Of a stretch of 64,000 bases of DNA, positions 14,270-26,392 are shown in pieces. The position numbers were made by a program, and so were the translations under genes. The notes under the pieces were generated by a model. That model had not been told where the DNA came from and did no database searches. It was given only the letters and a program-made list of their open reading frames with translations. Within the stretch, counting starts at the first letter, position 1; every line of letters begins with the position of its first letter. The stretch is from Liolophura sinensis (taxonomy: Eukaryota; Mollusca; Polyplacophora; Chitonida; Chitonidae), in NCBI RefSeq assembly GCF_032854445.1, contig NC_088300.1, positions 54,472,984 to 54,536,983 of the forward strand, given 5' to 3'.

Positions 14270-17200
14270 TCAGGGTGTGGCCCGCTTCCTTGATGACCTC
14301 TGCTTATCAAACCTGGCCTCCATATCATCCAGTACTTTAGGTGTGTATCGCACAACCAACTTCACTGAACCTGCGAGTAAAATTGGTAAAACAAAGTTAG
14401 TTATTTGATTTGTGTTTAATCCTACTGTCAAGCAAGTGTATCAATGCAGTACATATACTTCAGAGAACAACATTCATTTTCATTGCTGTATGTCAGCATC
14501 CAGAGTAATCCAATGTCCTACAGCAAGCTTGAAAAGTAGAATACGATTTTTCAGAAGCTCAGGTAAAAATTCAAAGTATATCTACTGCACTATTCCTCAA
14601 AGAAGAACCATAATTTGCACAGCTTGGACCTGGATTGTTTCTGATATCCTCTGGGATAAATCAGGTAAGTCCAGGTAAAGATGGACTTACCCTGAGCATG
14701 TTTGAGCAGCTCCACGGCCTTCTCATGGTGCTCTCCCTCCACAGTCTGTCAATCACAAAATACAAAACATACAGTTCATAAACACAAATCACAACACTTC
14801 CTATTATGTTCAAGTGTATAAGTTACACTGAAGATTACAAGAACTGTTTGCTTGTTGTCATCTTTGCTATAAACATGTTTTTGCAAATGATATGGAGTCA
14901 ATTGGAGACAGAGTAAAATTGACTCACAAATTAATAATTTCAAAACTGTCCTACATTTGTGGTATTCAAGCCTTGGAAATACAAAAGATGAAAGACTGAT
15001 GATCAGGGTTGACAACTGAATTAAACATTAAAGTATACTGTGATGTCACAAAAAGGCCAACATACCTCTCCATTGACTGACAATAGCTGGTCCCCTCTCT
15101 TCAGCCCTCCGTGCCGATCTGCAACTCCCCTGGGATAATGCGGGATATGTAGATGGGACAGTTTTGTTCTCGTCCCCCCATCACATTAAATCCCAGCCCT
15201 TCCTCTGTCTTAGGCAATTCCACTACACGAGGGTGAGCGTGGCCCTCACTGGCCGCAAAAGCCGCTACAGTTGCCTTCAAACATAAAGCAACACATCCAC
15301 TGACTGAACTCTTGGCTGGTCACATGTATAATCAGTTAAGTTTCTCCGATGCCTCAAGCTGGTTAGGTCTACAGCATGTCATTAGAAACTGATATTTGGC
15401 TTCTGCAATATTATAGGATTACATTTGTGCCCCAAGACATGACAGTTCACTTGACCATGCAAGTAACAGGCATCGGGAAACCAGCTATATTATATACAAA
15501 CCAACTATATTAAATACAAACAAGGCATAATGAAAACAAATCAGGCGTATTAAATACAAATTATTTTCTTTGCAAGAAAGTCTTCATTTTGAAGATTGGT
15601 TTCTGTTCCTTTTAATTCTAGCCAGACATGTGACAATGTGACAGGTCTCACCTTGGCTGTGGCATTGGCTCTGACCTCAGGACTGCCAGTGATATCCACT
15701 GTATCATACACATGTTCGTAGACCTCTCTTACTGCTGCTAAAAAGTCACTTTGCAACACCTTCTGCAGAGCAGCTAGCTTCTGGGGAGGTACACTGCCAC
15801 CTTCAACAACACAATGCCAGAATTACAAGAAAAATATAAAAATAGTGAATGTTTACGTATTACAAGGTGTCAAAATTACAAAAACAGATGAAAGCAGTGT
15901 ACTAAACTTCATCAATATAATGAACATAACAATTTTGAACAACTGAAATATACACAAACGTGCACATCTATGCACTCCCTGACAAGAAATGTCAAATTAT
16001 GATAAGACAAGAAAACAACCGACACGATTAAAAACTTTAAGCAATTTACTCACTTCTTTGTAAACTTTCTAGGAGCTCAATGGCACGATTTATATCTGAA
16101 ATGATAATCAACATTCAACTGCATGTCAATAGGGCTGAATAACAAGAAAGTTCATTTTGAGGAAAACCTGCATGGAATGTGAATTTAATTATGATTGTAA
16201 TTTTCACATAAAGTTCACAGAAAAAATGTACAATCTGTCAATATCAAGAGGCAAATGGGTGGGTTAAGTTTTTATCAACACACAATTTTCAACTGAGAAA
16301 TTTCAATCATAAAAAGAGTAGATTTTTCTGGAAGACACAGAAATGGTATTCTAAGCAGGCATAAAGTGCCTTTTTCACACTAATAAACCAACCCATATTT
16401 ATATCTTTTTACAATTACAATTTTAAGCTCGACAAATGAGTTTACAATTAATTGTCAAACTAAGCATTAAAGAATTGGAAGATGAGTGTAACTTTTCAGA
16501 CATGGGTGGCATTATGGGATAGGGTAGATAGAGAAAAGAATGGTGCTGTGTCCAGTTAAATTACTAATCTCTGTGTTCACGTTTTGAGGTATTCTTTCCA
16601 CAATGTGCACACTTTCAACAAACTAGAGGAAAGTACAGGTAGCGTGAGACTCACAGTGAGTGAGTGCTTGGGGTTTAACGTCGTACTGAACAATTTTTCA
16701 GTCATATGACGACAAGGGAATCCTTAGAGTGCATGTAATGTGCCCCCCTTGTTGCAGGATGGATTTCTACTGCTCTTTTATCTAGTGCTGCTTCACTCAG
16801 ACATCTTACCGAAGGCAAGTAAGCCGCCCCGCCCGAGTCATTATACTGATACTGGAGACATTATACTGATACAGGGGTCAACCAGTCATTGCACCATCCC
16901 CCTTTATGCTAAACACCAAGCGAGGAAGTTTTTAAGGTCTTAGGTGTGACTCGACCCAGGACTGACCCTGGATCTACCACTCCTGAAACGGACGCCCTAC
17001 CAACTGTGCCATCGAGACACCATGGAAAATATTTATTTATTTATCAGCTATCAGAAATAGTTATCAGAAAAACTATGGAGGTATATATTTTTTAAATGGA
17101 TGCATAGGCACAATTTTAAATTTACATATACATATCATATTTTAACTGCTTTTTCACGTCTACTTACATGAACTGATGTGTATATAGATTGTTGCAAAAA

Positions 17201-18619
17201 TCTGAAGACAATAGCAAAAAAAAAGAAGAAATAATGGACTGAATTAAATTTCCACAGTAGCCCCTAGCTGGCCAGATGTATGTGGTCACACTAAATACAT
17301 CCACAGTTCAATTAATTATCAGCTAGAATTGTGTACCTATTTTTACAGCGTCCTATTTCTATTGTTGCAGAGTGTAACTCCCTGCATTAATCAACATAGA
17401 GTGTTAAGAGAGTTACGGAAAATAACTGCTAATGTGTCGCATGGTAAGTCACATTTACCGCATCTTCACATGCACAATAAATCTGTTCTGAGTCCGGCCG
17501 AACCAAAAACAATCCATGGCAACTGCGCAAATGCACAAAATAAATACATTTTCAGATGCTACACCTTTGTGATCACAAGCCGTCTGTCACCATCTGATCA
17601 CTTAGGAGAATGAATGAGCCTGAAGCGATAAGTGCCCTCTGACGACAGTAGGAGTGAACCAGCCAAATGGATGACTGGACTTGCCCAGTGTTACTAAGAC
17701 AGATATTATCTCCCTTTAACAACCTTATTTTTTTTCTGCGCTCACATCGATCACATGACTTGTATACACGACTATCAGAATGAGACGGCGGCCAAAGTGG
17801 GTATAGTATCTGAAAATGTATTTATTTTGTGAAATTGTGCGGGTTGTACGGATCATTTTTGGTTCTGCGAGACTCAAATAGGTCCAGGCAAATTCGGACA
17901 GTCTCACGCTGCATCCTACTGATGTCAACTGCTGGCTGTCATTAACAGCTGGATGGTATGTGTCAAGTATGACGCATACGCACGCTAGTTTGTGAATCTC
18001 CGTCAGCTCCTGGAGTCAATAGACTCCATCAAAGGTGATATTCATGCAGAAGTCGAGATGTTTAATGGACTGGCGATAGGAAAGATGTGTCTAGTGCAAG
18101 CAGGTGCGATTACAATCCAGAAACAAAGGTTTTTTCATTTCCGTTTCTTGATTTCTTGCCAACAGTGCTTCGCGCCTGTTCTAATAAAGAGAAATAACTT
18201 CCAGCGCCTGTGCTTATAGTTACAGTCTACTGACGGAAGGCGAGATCGCACTAAATCTATGATGTAGCTCCAAGCAAAGGCAAAGGGAATCTTTTCAAGT
18301 GAAGATAAAACATATAGTATCCATGTAAAAAAATTCTCACAATTTTATGTACTGAATAACATAAGAAAATACCTAAGCGATACTGATGGTGACCGTAACG
18401 GAAATTGGCATCTTCATAGCATCCAAAAGATGTCCTTTGCAGCTTGTTTTCAGGTGTTTTTATATACGTTTCTGAGACGGGGTTTAATGGGATACATTTC
18501 CACTTTCATGGCTACAGCCTTTGTGGCCACGAACGAAGTGTGTATGGCGATCTATCTGATGCGTTAATGTCAAAATACCGACCTCTTTCCAGAGTAAGTG
18601 GTTCCGCCATGGTCGCCAT
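14270..18619 (-). CDS. lin-7: lin-7 (Veli/MALS) L27-PDZ scaffold protein, one-base frameshift in the PDZ exon
   Basis: Six minus-strand exons: 18583-18619, 16054-16095, 15652-15800, 15066-15274, 14691-14745 and 14270-14370 (TGA). Restoring one base gives 197 residues, the usual length of LIN7C. The start [13 protein letters not shown] leads into an L27 domain (about residues 12-66; [25 protein letters not shown]). A PDZ domain follows (about 92-176) with carboxylate loop GLGFN, then [13 protein letters not shown] basic tail RSSRKRATP ends the protein. LIN-7 pairs with LIN-2/CASK and other L27 proteins to sort and anchor receptors at basolateral and synaptic membranes. In exon 4 the run at 15127-15130 has four Cs where the codon frame needs five, breaking the IIPGG motif. 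All splice sites and phases are otherwise intact. Confidence 0.95.
15127..15130 (-). other. lin-7: single-base deletion in the lin-7 PDZ exon
   Basis: The minus-strand CCCAGGGGAGTT lacks one G relative to the codons for Pro-Gly-Gly-Val. Upstream and downstream parts of the exon read perfectly as lin-7 in frames offset by one. The site is a homopolymer run, where sequencing and assembly errors concentrate. Confidence 0.9.
16656..17021 (-). mobile_element. SINE family B, near full length
   Basis: On the minus strand it starts with a tRNA-like head (GATGGCACAGTTGGTAGGGC; B box GGTCGAGTCAC). The body contains GGGGATGGTGCAATGACTGG and the element ends in ACGTTAAACCCCAAGCACTC repeats. It sits in the first intron of lin-7. 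Related pieces are at 38395 and 57690. Confidence 0.8.
17485..17877. mobile_element. fold-back element with about 80-bp inverted arms
   Basis: The left arm (about 17485-17566) and right arm (about 17797-17877) are diverged inverted copies, both containing AAAATAAATACATTTTCAGA and GAACCAAAAA. The spacer is about 230 bp. The transcript could form a long hairpin. It lies in lin-7 intron 1. No transposase is present. Confidence 0.7.
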
Positions 18620-20024
18620 TCGTTGATGCTGAGGGCGTTGGTACTTGTCCGACCGAGTTATCGTTCTTTATGAAACAGTCTTAACAAACATTTGCAAAGG
18701 TAAGCAGACTATTTATCTATAAATAATAGAAATAAATAATAAAACAACGGTGATTTCCACCACATCCAATTGCGCTGGACCTATTGTTTACTTTCGCATT
18801 AGGTATATCGATAGTTTGCAAATAAAACTAGAACTACATGCAGATCTACGGCTTCCTAACAATCTGCAAACATGGCTTCAAAACTATCGTAGTCTGTTTC
18901 AAAACATTACATTTCTTTGCACCAGTCGTTATTAAGCTGAGACAAACAGCTTTATAACTGAAGCCTGCATGGTGAACTACAGACTAACTACCGAGTAGCT
19001 ATCACTACCAGTAATTTCTACACAACGATGTAGCCTATCCGTATGCAAGGGCTATATACTTCTGCGCAATATAGGCCTAAAACAGCCGAGACGGTATTTG
19101 GGTATAAACCTAGTGATAACTCTTTCGTACATCATATGTAAGTTTTCTGAAATTCTCGACAATCCCATTGCAGAATTTTTTTTTTTACTCTATAAGGGGT
19201 TTTGTAGTTATAGCGGTTTTTCTGTTTTCTTTCATCACTCTGAGAGATCTGCTTGTCAGTCTGGCAATTAAGATGTCTGCACTAAATGTTATATTTCTTT
19301 TTGCAATCTGGTTGGCTAGAGATAATCCGAGAGTTGATGAGTCATTTATTTCAAATAAGACGTAAACAAAGAAAATGACCTAGATCACTTGAATATACGG
19401 AAGCCGACAGAGGAAATCTGGCTACTTATCTAATACAAGGCGAAGGTCTAAGTCTTATCTAACCATCAATGTAGGCCTACATGTGGCAAAATGGAACGGC
19501 GGGGCAAAATTGAACTTTTCGATTTACGCGCCAAGACTAACGTGCTGGCTATCGAACACAGAGTGTCTAGTGGCGTGTCAGTGAAACCACAGTCACGTTG
19601 TGTTTGCTAAAGACGGTTAAATCCTGGAAATTTCTCACGTGGATGGAAATTTGCAACCTTTCTGATATATGGTAAACTCTGTGTTGAAACCTAGGTATAC
19701 ATAGACATGAGACATTAACTGGCAAACATAATGTTTATCTAGTTTCCTAACATGATAAATCTTGATCTAAAGATGAGCATCACTTCCAAACACAAACTCC
19801 TACCAGTGTTATAGGAACGGAAACTAATACTCAGGCAAACGGATCATTTGGTCTGGGACAAAATGGAACCGGGTTTCATTTCGCTCCTATTAGGCCTACA
19901 TGTTTCTAAAATATGCAAATGAGAATGAACATTTTCGAGAGTGAGACGTGAGCTAATCGCCATTCAAAATGTGTTACAAATATAATGTTTCTGGTTATAC
20001 AGGTGTACAATATGGATCTGCATT
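18620..20024. other. lin-7 upstream region and intergenic DNA
   Basis: No coding exon was recognised. The first few hundred bases are the likely lin-7 5' UTR and promoter; no TATA box was identified. Between 19484 and 19870 several GGCAAAATGGAA/GGGACAAAATGGAA words occur, which may be subterminal repeats of the pogo-like element to the right. Confidence 0.4.
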
Positions 20025-20980
20025 ATGTTAGAAAAAACAAACCGTCAGTCTTGGGATGACCATTCCATAATTGAAGCGCTGAATGCTGTAGACGGAGGGT
20101 TAGGATTATGTTACGCATGTAAAACCTTCAATCTGCCTCTTGCAACTCTACAGAGGCGTCACAAAGGTTACAACGAGCGCGCGAAAGGGTCGAAGGAGGC
20201 TTTAGGGAATTGCCAGGTATGCTAACATAGAATACATCTGCTCAAATGTCTATAGAACTTTAGAGCTTACATGACTTCCTGTAGCGAGGGGTATGATCGT
20301 ACTTTGGGCAAGGTCTGCTTGCCAATGATTTGAAATGTGTCTGTTACTTCCTCACTTTATTACTCGTCTTTTATGACTCAAAAGTAAGTTATACAGTTGG
20401 ACCATGTTCTAGCATTTATAAATACTGAATAATTTGTTATGAATTTATTTATCCGCTGCTTGAATCTAAGGCAGAGCTCATAAGTCGTGTCGTTCCTGCC
20501 TTTTTCAGACAATCTTCCATGTGGACATAGAAGCTGATCTCGTTGAATACACACTGAAAAATGGAAACCATAAGGTATGGACTTACAACGTTTGACGTGA
20601 GATCTTTGCCGTATCAAATTGTCGAGAGGAATAAAATACCTAACCCGTTCAGTAAATACACGAAGGTGGCCGGACTGGATTGGGTATATCACTTCCGCGA
20701 ACGGCATCCCGAATTGTCTCTTCAACTACCCAAAGTCACGTCCGCGGCTCGTGCCAGAGCTTTTAACCGAGAGAATGTGGCAAACTTCTTTGCTCTTCTG
20801 GAAGCTTTGATAGACAAACACCTTTTTCTTCCTAGTAATATCCAGAATCCTTGCTTCAAGAGGTTCAGCGTGGGAGCTTGGTGGCTGTGGAAGCAGCTGA
20901 ATTGAGAACTGTAGAGATATGTATGAGTAACACGGGGTCGTTCATTCCGCCACTCTTCGTGTTTCCTCGTGTTGATAATT
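20025..20980 (+). pseudogene. pogo/Tigger-like transposase, internally deleted
   Basis: The first block (20025-20216) is an HTH_psq domain: SWDDHSIIEALNAV, ACKTFNLPLATLQRR. A CAG|GTATG donor at 20217 and a TTTTTCAG acceptor ending at 20508 suggest an intron. The second block is a CENP-B-type HTH: LVEYTL, then after a one-base shift in an A run (about 20556) ETIRYGLTTFDVR, AGLDWVYHFRERHPELSL and FNRENVANFF up to IDKHLFLPSNIQN. The DDE domain should begin here with a VDETG-like motif, but it is missing. The frame jumps to GSLVAVEA...SNTGSFIPPLFVFPR (to about 20970), then stops. The first catalytic Asp is therefore deleted and the element cannot transpose itself. Only the DNA-binding half could be expressed. 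Confidence 0.75.
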
Positions 20981-21412
20981 GACAATGAAGAACTCAGTTT
21001 GTGCGTGACCTCTGTCGGTGAATGCTTTATTTGCATAAATATAAACATTGTTTCAGTCAAACTGTCATATGTCGTTCAGTCCTGCAGGTGTTCAGACAAT
21101 GTCTCAATAAAATTGACCATTGCTTTCCTATTAGAGTAAAGAAATTGTGTCGCTTTTGAAGAAACTTCGTTCTGATTTTTATTTATAGACAAACTAACAT
21201 GGCGGTTGATAGCATTGGTATTAAATTTGATCACATTAGTATCCATGGCGTGGTGAGGTTGAAACAGTTGTGGGCTGTTATTTCACTTCTGTGGGAAAGT
21301 ACATCATAATCTTGAGGTGAACTTATAGTTTTCTCTACAGCCCTTGTCCGATATCTCAATTATATTACTCTAAACCCGATGCATGGGGTAAATGGGTCAT
21401 GAGCTTAAAAAT

Positions 21413-21536
21413 CTGCGGATAGTCGTGGGTTTCCCCCGGGCTCTGCCCGGTTTCCTCCCACCATAATGCTGCCCGCCGTCGTATAAGTGAAATATTCTTG
21501 CGAACGGCGTAAAACACCAATCAAATAAATAAATAA
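21413..21536 (+). mobile_element. SINE family A, 5'-truncated, with target-site duplication
   Basis: The 3' half of the family (GGTTTCCTCCCACCATAATG to the AAATAAATAAA tail) is flanked by ATGAGCTTAAAAAT (21399-21412) and ATGATCTTAAAAAT (21537-21550), 13 of 14 bases identical. Confidence 0.9.
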
Positions 21537-21550
21537 ATGATCTTAAAAAT

Positions 21551-22474
21551 TTAAAATTGATTTACATCGAGGGCATTTAAGAGAAACTGTCCGTGGTGCT
21601 AACAGTTTTACAGTATGGGCAAGTGAAAGCTCACGTGCTCTGTTCCAGGGAATAGCATGTTCATTTATACAAGATAGAGGTCCTCAAAGTTAAGCGTTTC
21701 GTTTTGCCCACTTTCAGCACCTCAAATATTCTGTTTTTGGCACACGCATATAGAGCATATGCAGCTCACATGTGGTACGTTTCAGGTAGGCAGCATGCCG
21801 CCAAAACCACCAGCTAGCTAATTTTTATAATTTCTGTCAAGTGTCACTGAATACTACAAGTTATCAATAATACATTTATTTTAGGTCCAAACTACCCCTT
21901 GTGGCAAAATGGTTACATGGGACTTAAATGAAGAGTAGTGCCTAGTTAATTAAACTACCTGCTGACCAATTTTCAGATTCAGTGCAGCAACAATTTCCGG
22001 TCACGTGATCTACAAAAATGAGAAAAATCGCACATTATCGGGTTTTAATCGCAATTTTTAGGAAATCTATGCATTGTTGAAAGAAAAATTAACTAGATTC
22101 GATTTGACTGCTTACCAGTTCAGTCATGACGAAATAATGGGTGCAAAGAACATATTTTAATTCTCCGAGCAAGAACAATATCCTTTCAGCTTTCAGCCTG
22201 GAAGCTTAATTAATGTCAAAGTCATTGCCGAGAGCAAGGTTTTAGTCGTCAGAGCAAGAGCAATAGGCTTCCGCAATAGGCCTTTATAAATTATTTATCT
22301 ATGTTATTGATACAACGCGAAGGAAACGGGTCATATTAAAGATAAAGTGGGCCAAGTATCTAGCTTGGTCAATATATATGGTCTAACTGTGCCGGTATCG
22401 CCTAACAGAACCACTATATTGCATGGACCTGTAACAAACGCACGTGAGCCATCACGTGAGAATCACGTGAGATA
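21551..22474. other. intergenic stretch without gene
   Basis: AT-rich, with no coding frame recognised. It ends in three CACGTGA E-box words at 22441-22470, directly before the Penelope-like remnant. Confidence 0.5.
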
Positions 22475-24170
22475 ATCATACTGCTGGCGACTATAACTGT
22501 GATTGTGAATCCTCAGTTTTTACCTACGACAAATGTAAACATGTCCTGACTGGTGACCTTAATATTATTAAGAATCATGATCTAAAGAATCTCCTTTTGA
22601 GAGGTTCTAAGTATAGAGAAAAGAGAAATGTCAACATTAGATCTAACAGAAAAAATGTCATCTCGGCGCTTGAGGAATATGTAAAAAAAAATGATCAAAA
22701 CAGGAGAAAGTGGATTCTTCAGTACTTAACGATTGGCTTGAGATTGTCAGAAAGAAGGTTAGTTTAGCTATACACAGTATAAACATTGATGCTCTACCAA
22801 AGGTTGAACAGGCCCTGTAGGATCCCATGTGTAAGAAGCACTCGCTGACCTTCATAGTAAATTTGTCATCACTGTAGCAGACAGGGGTCCTAATAATGTC
22901 ATCTTTATTTGCAAGAATTGTTATTATCAAATTCTTGTTCAAGAGCAACATACATCTACAACAACATCCACGTATTCTGCTACTACATGTACTCTGGAGG
23001 AACTATTTAACAAACATAAAACCTTTCTTGAAGAAAGGCGCATAAACATTCATACAGAAATACCACAACATTACCGGATTCCTAAAATGCATAAATCCCC
23101 ATACAAGGCTCGATTTATTGCGGGTTCAAGAAGTTGTACCACCAAACTTTTGTCAACCCTTCTTAGGAGAGCATTACAAGAAGTAAAGTCATTTCGGAAT
23201 AAGTGTTGTTGTGCCATATCAAAAAATTCAGGAGTCATCCGCATGTGGATTCTTAACCACTCCAAACGTCTTATAGAAGAACTTGATGCTCATGTGCATA
23301 TATCGTACAAAGACGTACCCACATGGGATTTCTCTATACTACAATTCCTCACAAAGATCTTATTGGAAGAATATCGTCGTTAATTGTCTCGGTATTTACT
23401 CTAAAAGGTCACCGTTACAATAACATCAAAAGGCTTTCTTTAGTTCTATTATTTATAAAGGTGACCACTCGTGGGATGTTACATTATTTATTGAATTACT
23501 TGAATTTCTCATTAATAACATCTATGTGAAATTCGGGGATACCATTTTCCAACAGTGCATAGGTATTCCAGTGGGTACCAGTTGTGCACCTCTTTTGGCA
23601 GACTTATACCTGTTTTCACATGAATACGACTATATGCAGAAATTAATTAAAAGTAATATCTGTAAAGCTCGATCCTTCTCATTTACCAAGCGGTATATTG
23701 GTGATCTACTGGTGTTAAATAACACCCATATTGCTGAAGCGGTGAAGGAAATCTATCCGCCTTCATTGGATTTAAAAGGAGACATCACATAGTCCTGAGG
23801 GTACATCTTATTTGGATCAATATTTGTACAAAGACGAACAAGGTCTCCTTTAATGCCGCCTGTACGACAAAAGGTATAATTTCAATTTTGATATTGTAAA
23901 TTATCCTTATTTGGATAGCAATATATCGAAGGGTCCTGCATATGGCGTATACATATCTCGCCTTGTAGCATTTGTCAGATTATGCATAAATTGTGATGAT
24001 TTTAATCTGTGTCGACACAGATGGCGCTGCTTGCCGAGCGTAACCGTCTCTCTTGTAGACAGCTTTTATACAGACCAGCATGTCATGTGTAACATCATAG
24101 ATGGCGCCTCTTGTTATATGAGACCCTTATATATTAACGCTAAAGAAGTAATCGTCCGTTACTTTTGAAT
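22475..24170 (+). pseudogene. Penelope-like retroelement remnant (reverse transcriptase)
   Basis: Broken pieces of one reverse transcriptase appear in order on the + strand. An N-terminal part holds HVLTGDLNIIKNHDLKNLL (about 22540-22600) and LRGSKYRE. RT fingers and palm follow with RIPKMHKSPYKARFIAGSRS (about 23078-23140). The block 23526-23792 carries QCIGIPVGTSCAPLLADLYL and then RYIGDLLVLNN where RYIDD is expected. A thumb-side piece GPAYGVYISRLVAFVRLC spans about 23930-23985. The catalytic YIDD is YIGD, and at least three frame changes and stops separate the parts. No GIY-YIG endonuclease was recognised. The pattern matches Neptune/Poseidon-type Penelope-like elements as I remember them. 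Confidence 0.75.
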
Positions 24171-24855
24171 CAAAACCTGTTAGGTTAAGGTCTGTAACGC
24201 TCGTCATTTCGAATTGTATCTAATACCGCTTAACCCGGGGCTAGGGGCCGTAAAGGCAGCCATGCTTACTACATCTGCATGATGCCTTTATGAACAGTTG
24301 CAATCAAAACACGACGGAGATACCTTGTTTAATTGTTATTTGACCTTGAACTCATTCATGGACCACGAATTTGAACTTTGATATGGAATTCATGCCTGGA
24401 ATATCAACTGTCTGTCCGGCATCATTGAAAACTGATGACCGCTTCTCTCTTGTGTGTTACCGGCTTTATTTCCTATTTGTATAATTTCTTAGAAACCTTT
24501 GTCTTTTGGATCTATTGTTAAAGGTTGTTTTGGATGAGTGGTATACGTATGTCGGATATGACGCTTATATAAATATCACCCAACAAGACGGCTTCTGTCA
24601 CATACATCTTCTCAACATTCTTGTGAAAACAATTATCGGGATAAGTGACAAATTATGATCATTCACGCTTACTTTTTTCATTCATATAAGCATCTGTTAA
24701 TTTATACAATTTTCATTAGTCGATGATTTTCCCATTGTCTCAGTCACAGGTCTTCGGCTCATCGAATTATTTTGCCATATTGATCAAAGGCCGCACACCA
24801 AGGGCCATTATGGGGAACATTTAAATGAGGCAATGTGAAAATCATTAATTTTATT

Positions 24856-24942
24856 AATTTCATTGGGTTCACCATATTGGTCCTAGGTCTGCTGCGTTGG
24901 GTCAGTATACGGCTAACCTTGACACTTGACACTGAACCAGTA
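24856..24942 (+). repeat. 86-bp dispersed repeat, copy 1
   Basis: Shares about 90% identity with 25888-25975, including CTGCTGCGTTGGGT, ATACGGCTAACCTTGACACT and TGAACCAGTA. It is non-coding and of unknown type. Confidence 0.7.
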
Positions 24943-25856
24943 TGAAAATCATTGATTAATAACATTATAATATTGCTTCTGTGTTTACCGATCAGCAAGA
25001 CTGCATGCGTGTAGGCATACGCGAATTCATGTTGAAAGTCAGCGGAAAAAGAGATACTTTCTTTGATGCATCCTTTAAGCATTAGTGGAGAATTCGTTTA
25101 TTTTCATAGCAAACAGCTTTTTTTTTATTTTCACACTATGCCTGTTTAGAATCAATAAAACACCATATAGCACAATACAATATCGAGCATGCACAGAGTC
25201 CTGGTAAGCAGTGTAAGGTTACTGCCGACTTACGATATTTGTGTTTGATTTGAGCGCTTTCATCACAAGCTTATGGATGCATAAATGATGACATGCTGCT
25301 TATAGATTTCCAAATGTGTAAACTTTCCAAATGTCATTTGATTCCCTATAAGTGTAAATTGACAAGGTATGGTCTTTTTAACCATGCAGCGTGTACATTC
25401 AAGTGGCACGATAGTCATAGACTGCATGAAGCGCTCGATTGTATATTTTTCACAGTGATGATATAAATCATGTATTTGTATGATAATATAGTCACCGACA
25501 AAACCATTCAGGCCTACATGTATCAAGTGCGATTTAGACAAATAGGCTCATATGCCGCAGGCAGCATCAACCTGAGTCCTTTGGGATATATATAACCACA
25601 CGTGACATAAAGAATAATACAATAACGTTATATTCTATCAATTTTATTATACATTATGCATGAAAACACTGTTGTATTTATATATGTATGCAAAGGTAAA
25701 TGGAATAGAAAACTAAGCAAACACGGAAGCACGACCGACCGGTCTGTATATAAATTGATGCATGCCTATTCTGCTGAAATAGTTGTATATGACATGTAGT
25801 TTATTGCAACTCTTATTGAAATGAACTATCCTGTTGAAATAATTGTTTCAATAAGC

Positions 25857-26006
25857 GTTGTAATGACAACCCTTATTGAAATAATAATAATTTCATTCGG
25901 TTCACCATATTCATCCTAGATCTGCTGCGTTGGGTTGATATACGGCTAACCTTGACACTTGACAATGAACCAGTACGTGTTGTAATGACAACCCTTATTG
26001 AAATAA
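25857..26006 (+). repeat. 29-bp direct repeats around 86-bp repeat copy 2
   Basis: GTTGTAATGACAACCCTTAT plus nine more identical bases occur at 25857-25885 and 25978-26006. Between them lies the second copy of the 24856 repeat. Neighbouring TTGAAATAAT/ATTTCAATAA words form short inverted repeats. Confidence 0.75.
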
Positions 26007-26392
26007 TATTTCAACAACGCTTACATTTGAAACGCTTACTGAAGTATTTATTTCAATAAGGCCAATCCATAAATTCTGGCATGGCACACAAAGTGTCGTG
26101 TTGAAATAATCATTATAAATTAAGGGATGTGGACGTAATTTTGCATCTTCGCAACTTTTCCATACTAATTAACCGAGTGAAGGGAAAGGCGTTAATGTTA
26201 GTGTGTGGGTCTTATAGGTGGGTGGGTGTTTAGTTTAGGTGAGATTGGTTTATGTCCAGTCCAGAATGCCCAGTTCTGCATTCTTACGACTCTCGAAGTT
26301 CGTTTCAGCTTCCTGTTTTAGCCTGACCTTTTTTCTTTAAATCTTGCCGTAGGGTAATAATGAATTCTCCCTGTTACTCAAACCTGCCAATC

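Noticed and set aside
20378-21060. Two minus-strand frames of over 110 codons
   Set aside because: They overlap the recognisable pogo transposase text on the + strand and show no motif.
23071-23265. Minus-strand 64-codon frame
   Set aside because: Antisense shadow of the Penelope-like RT remnant.
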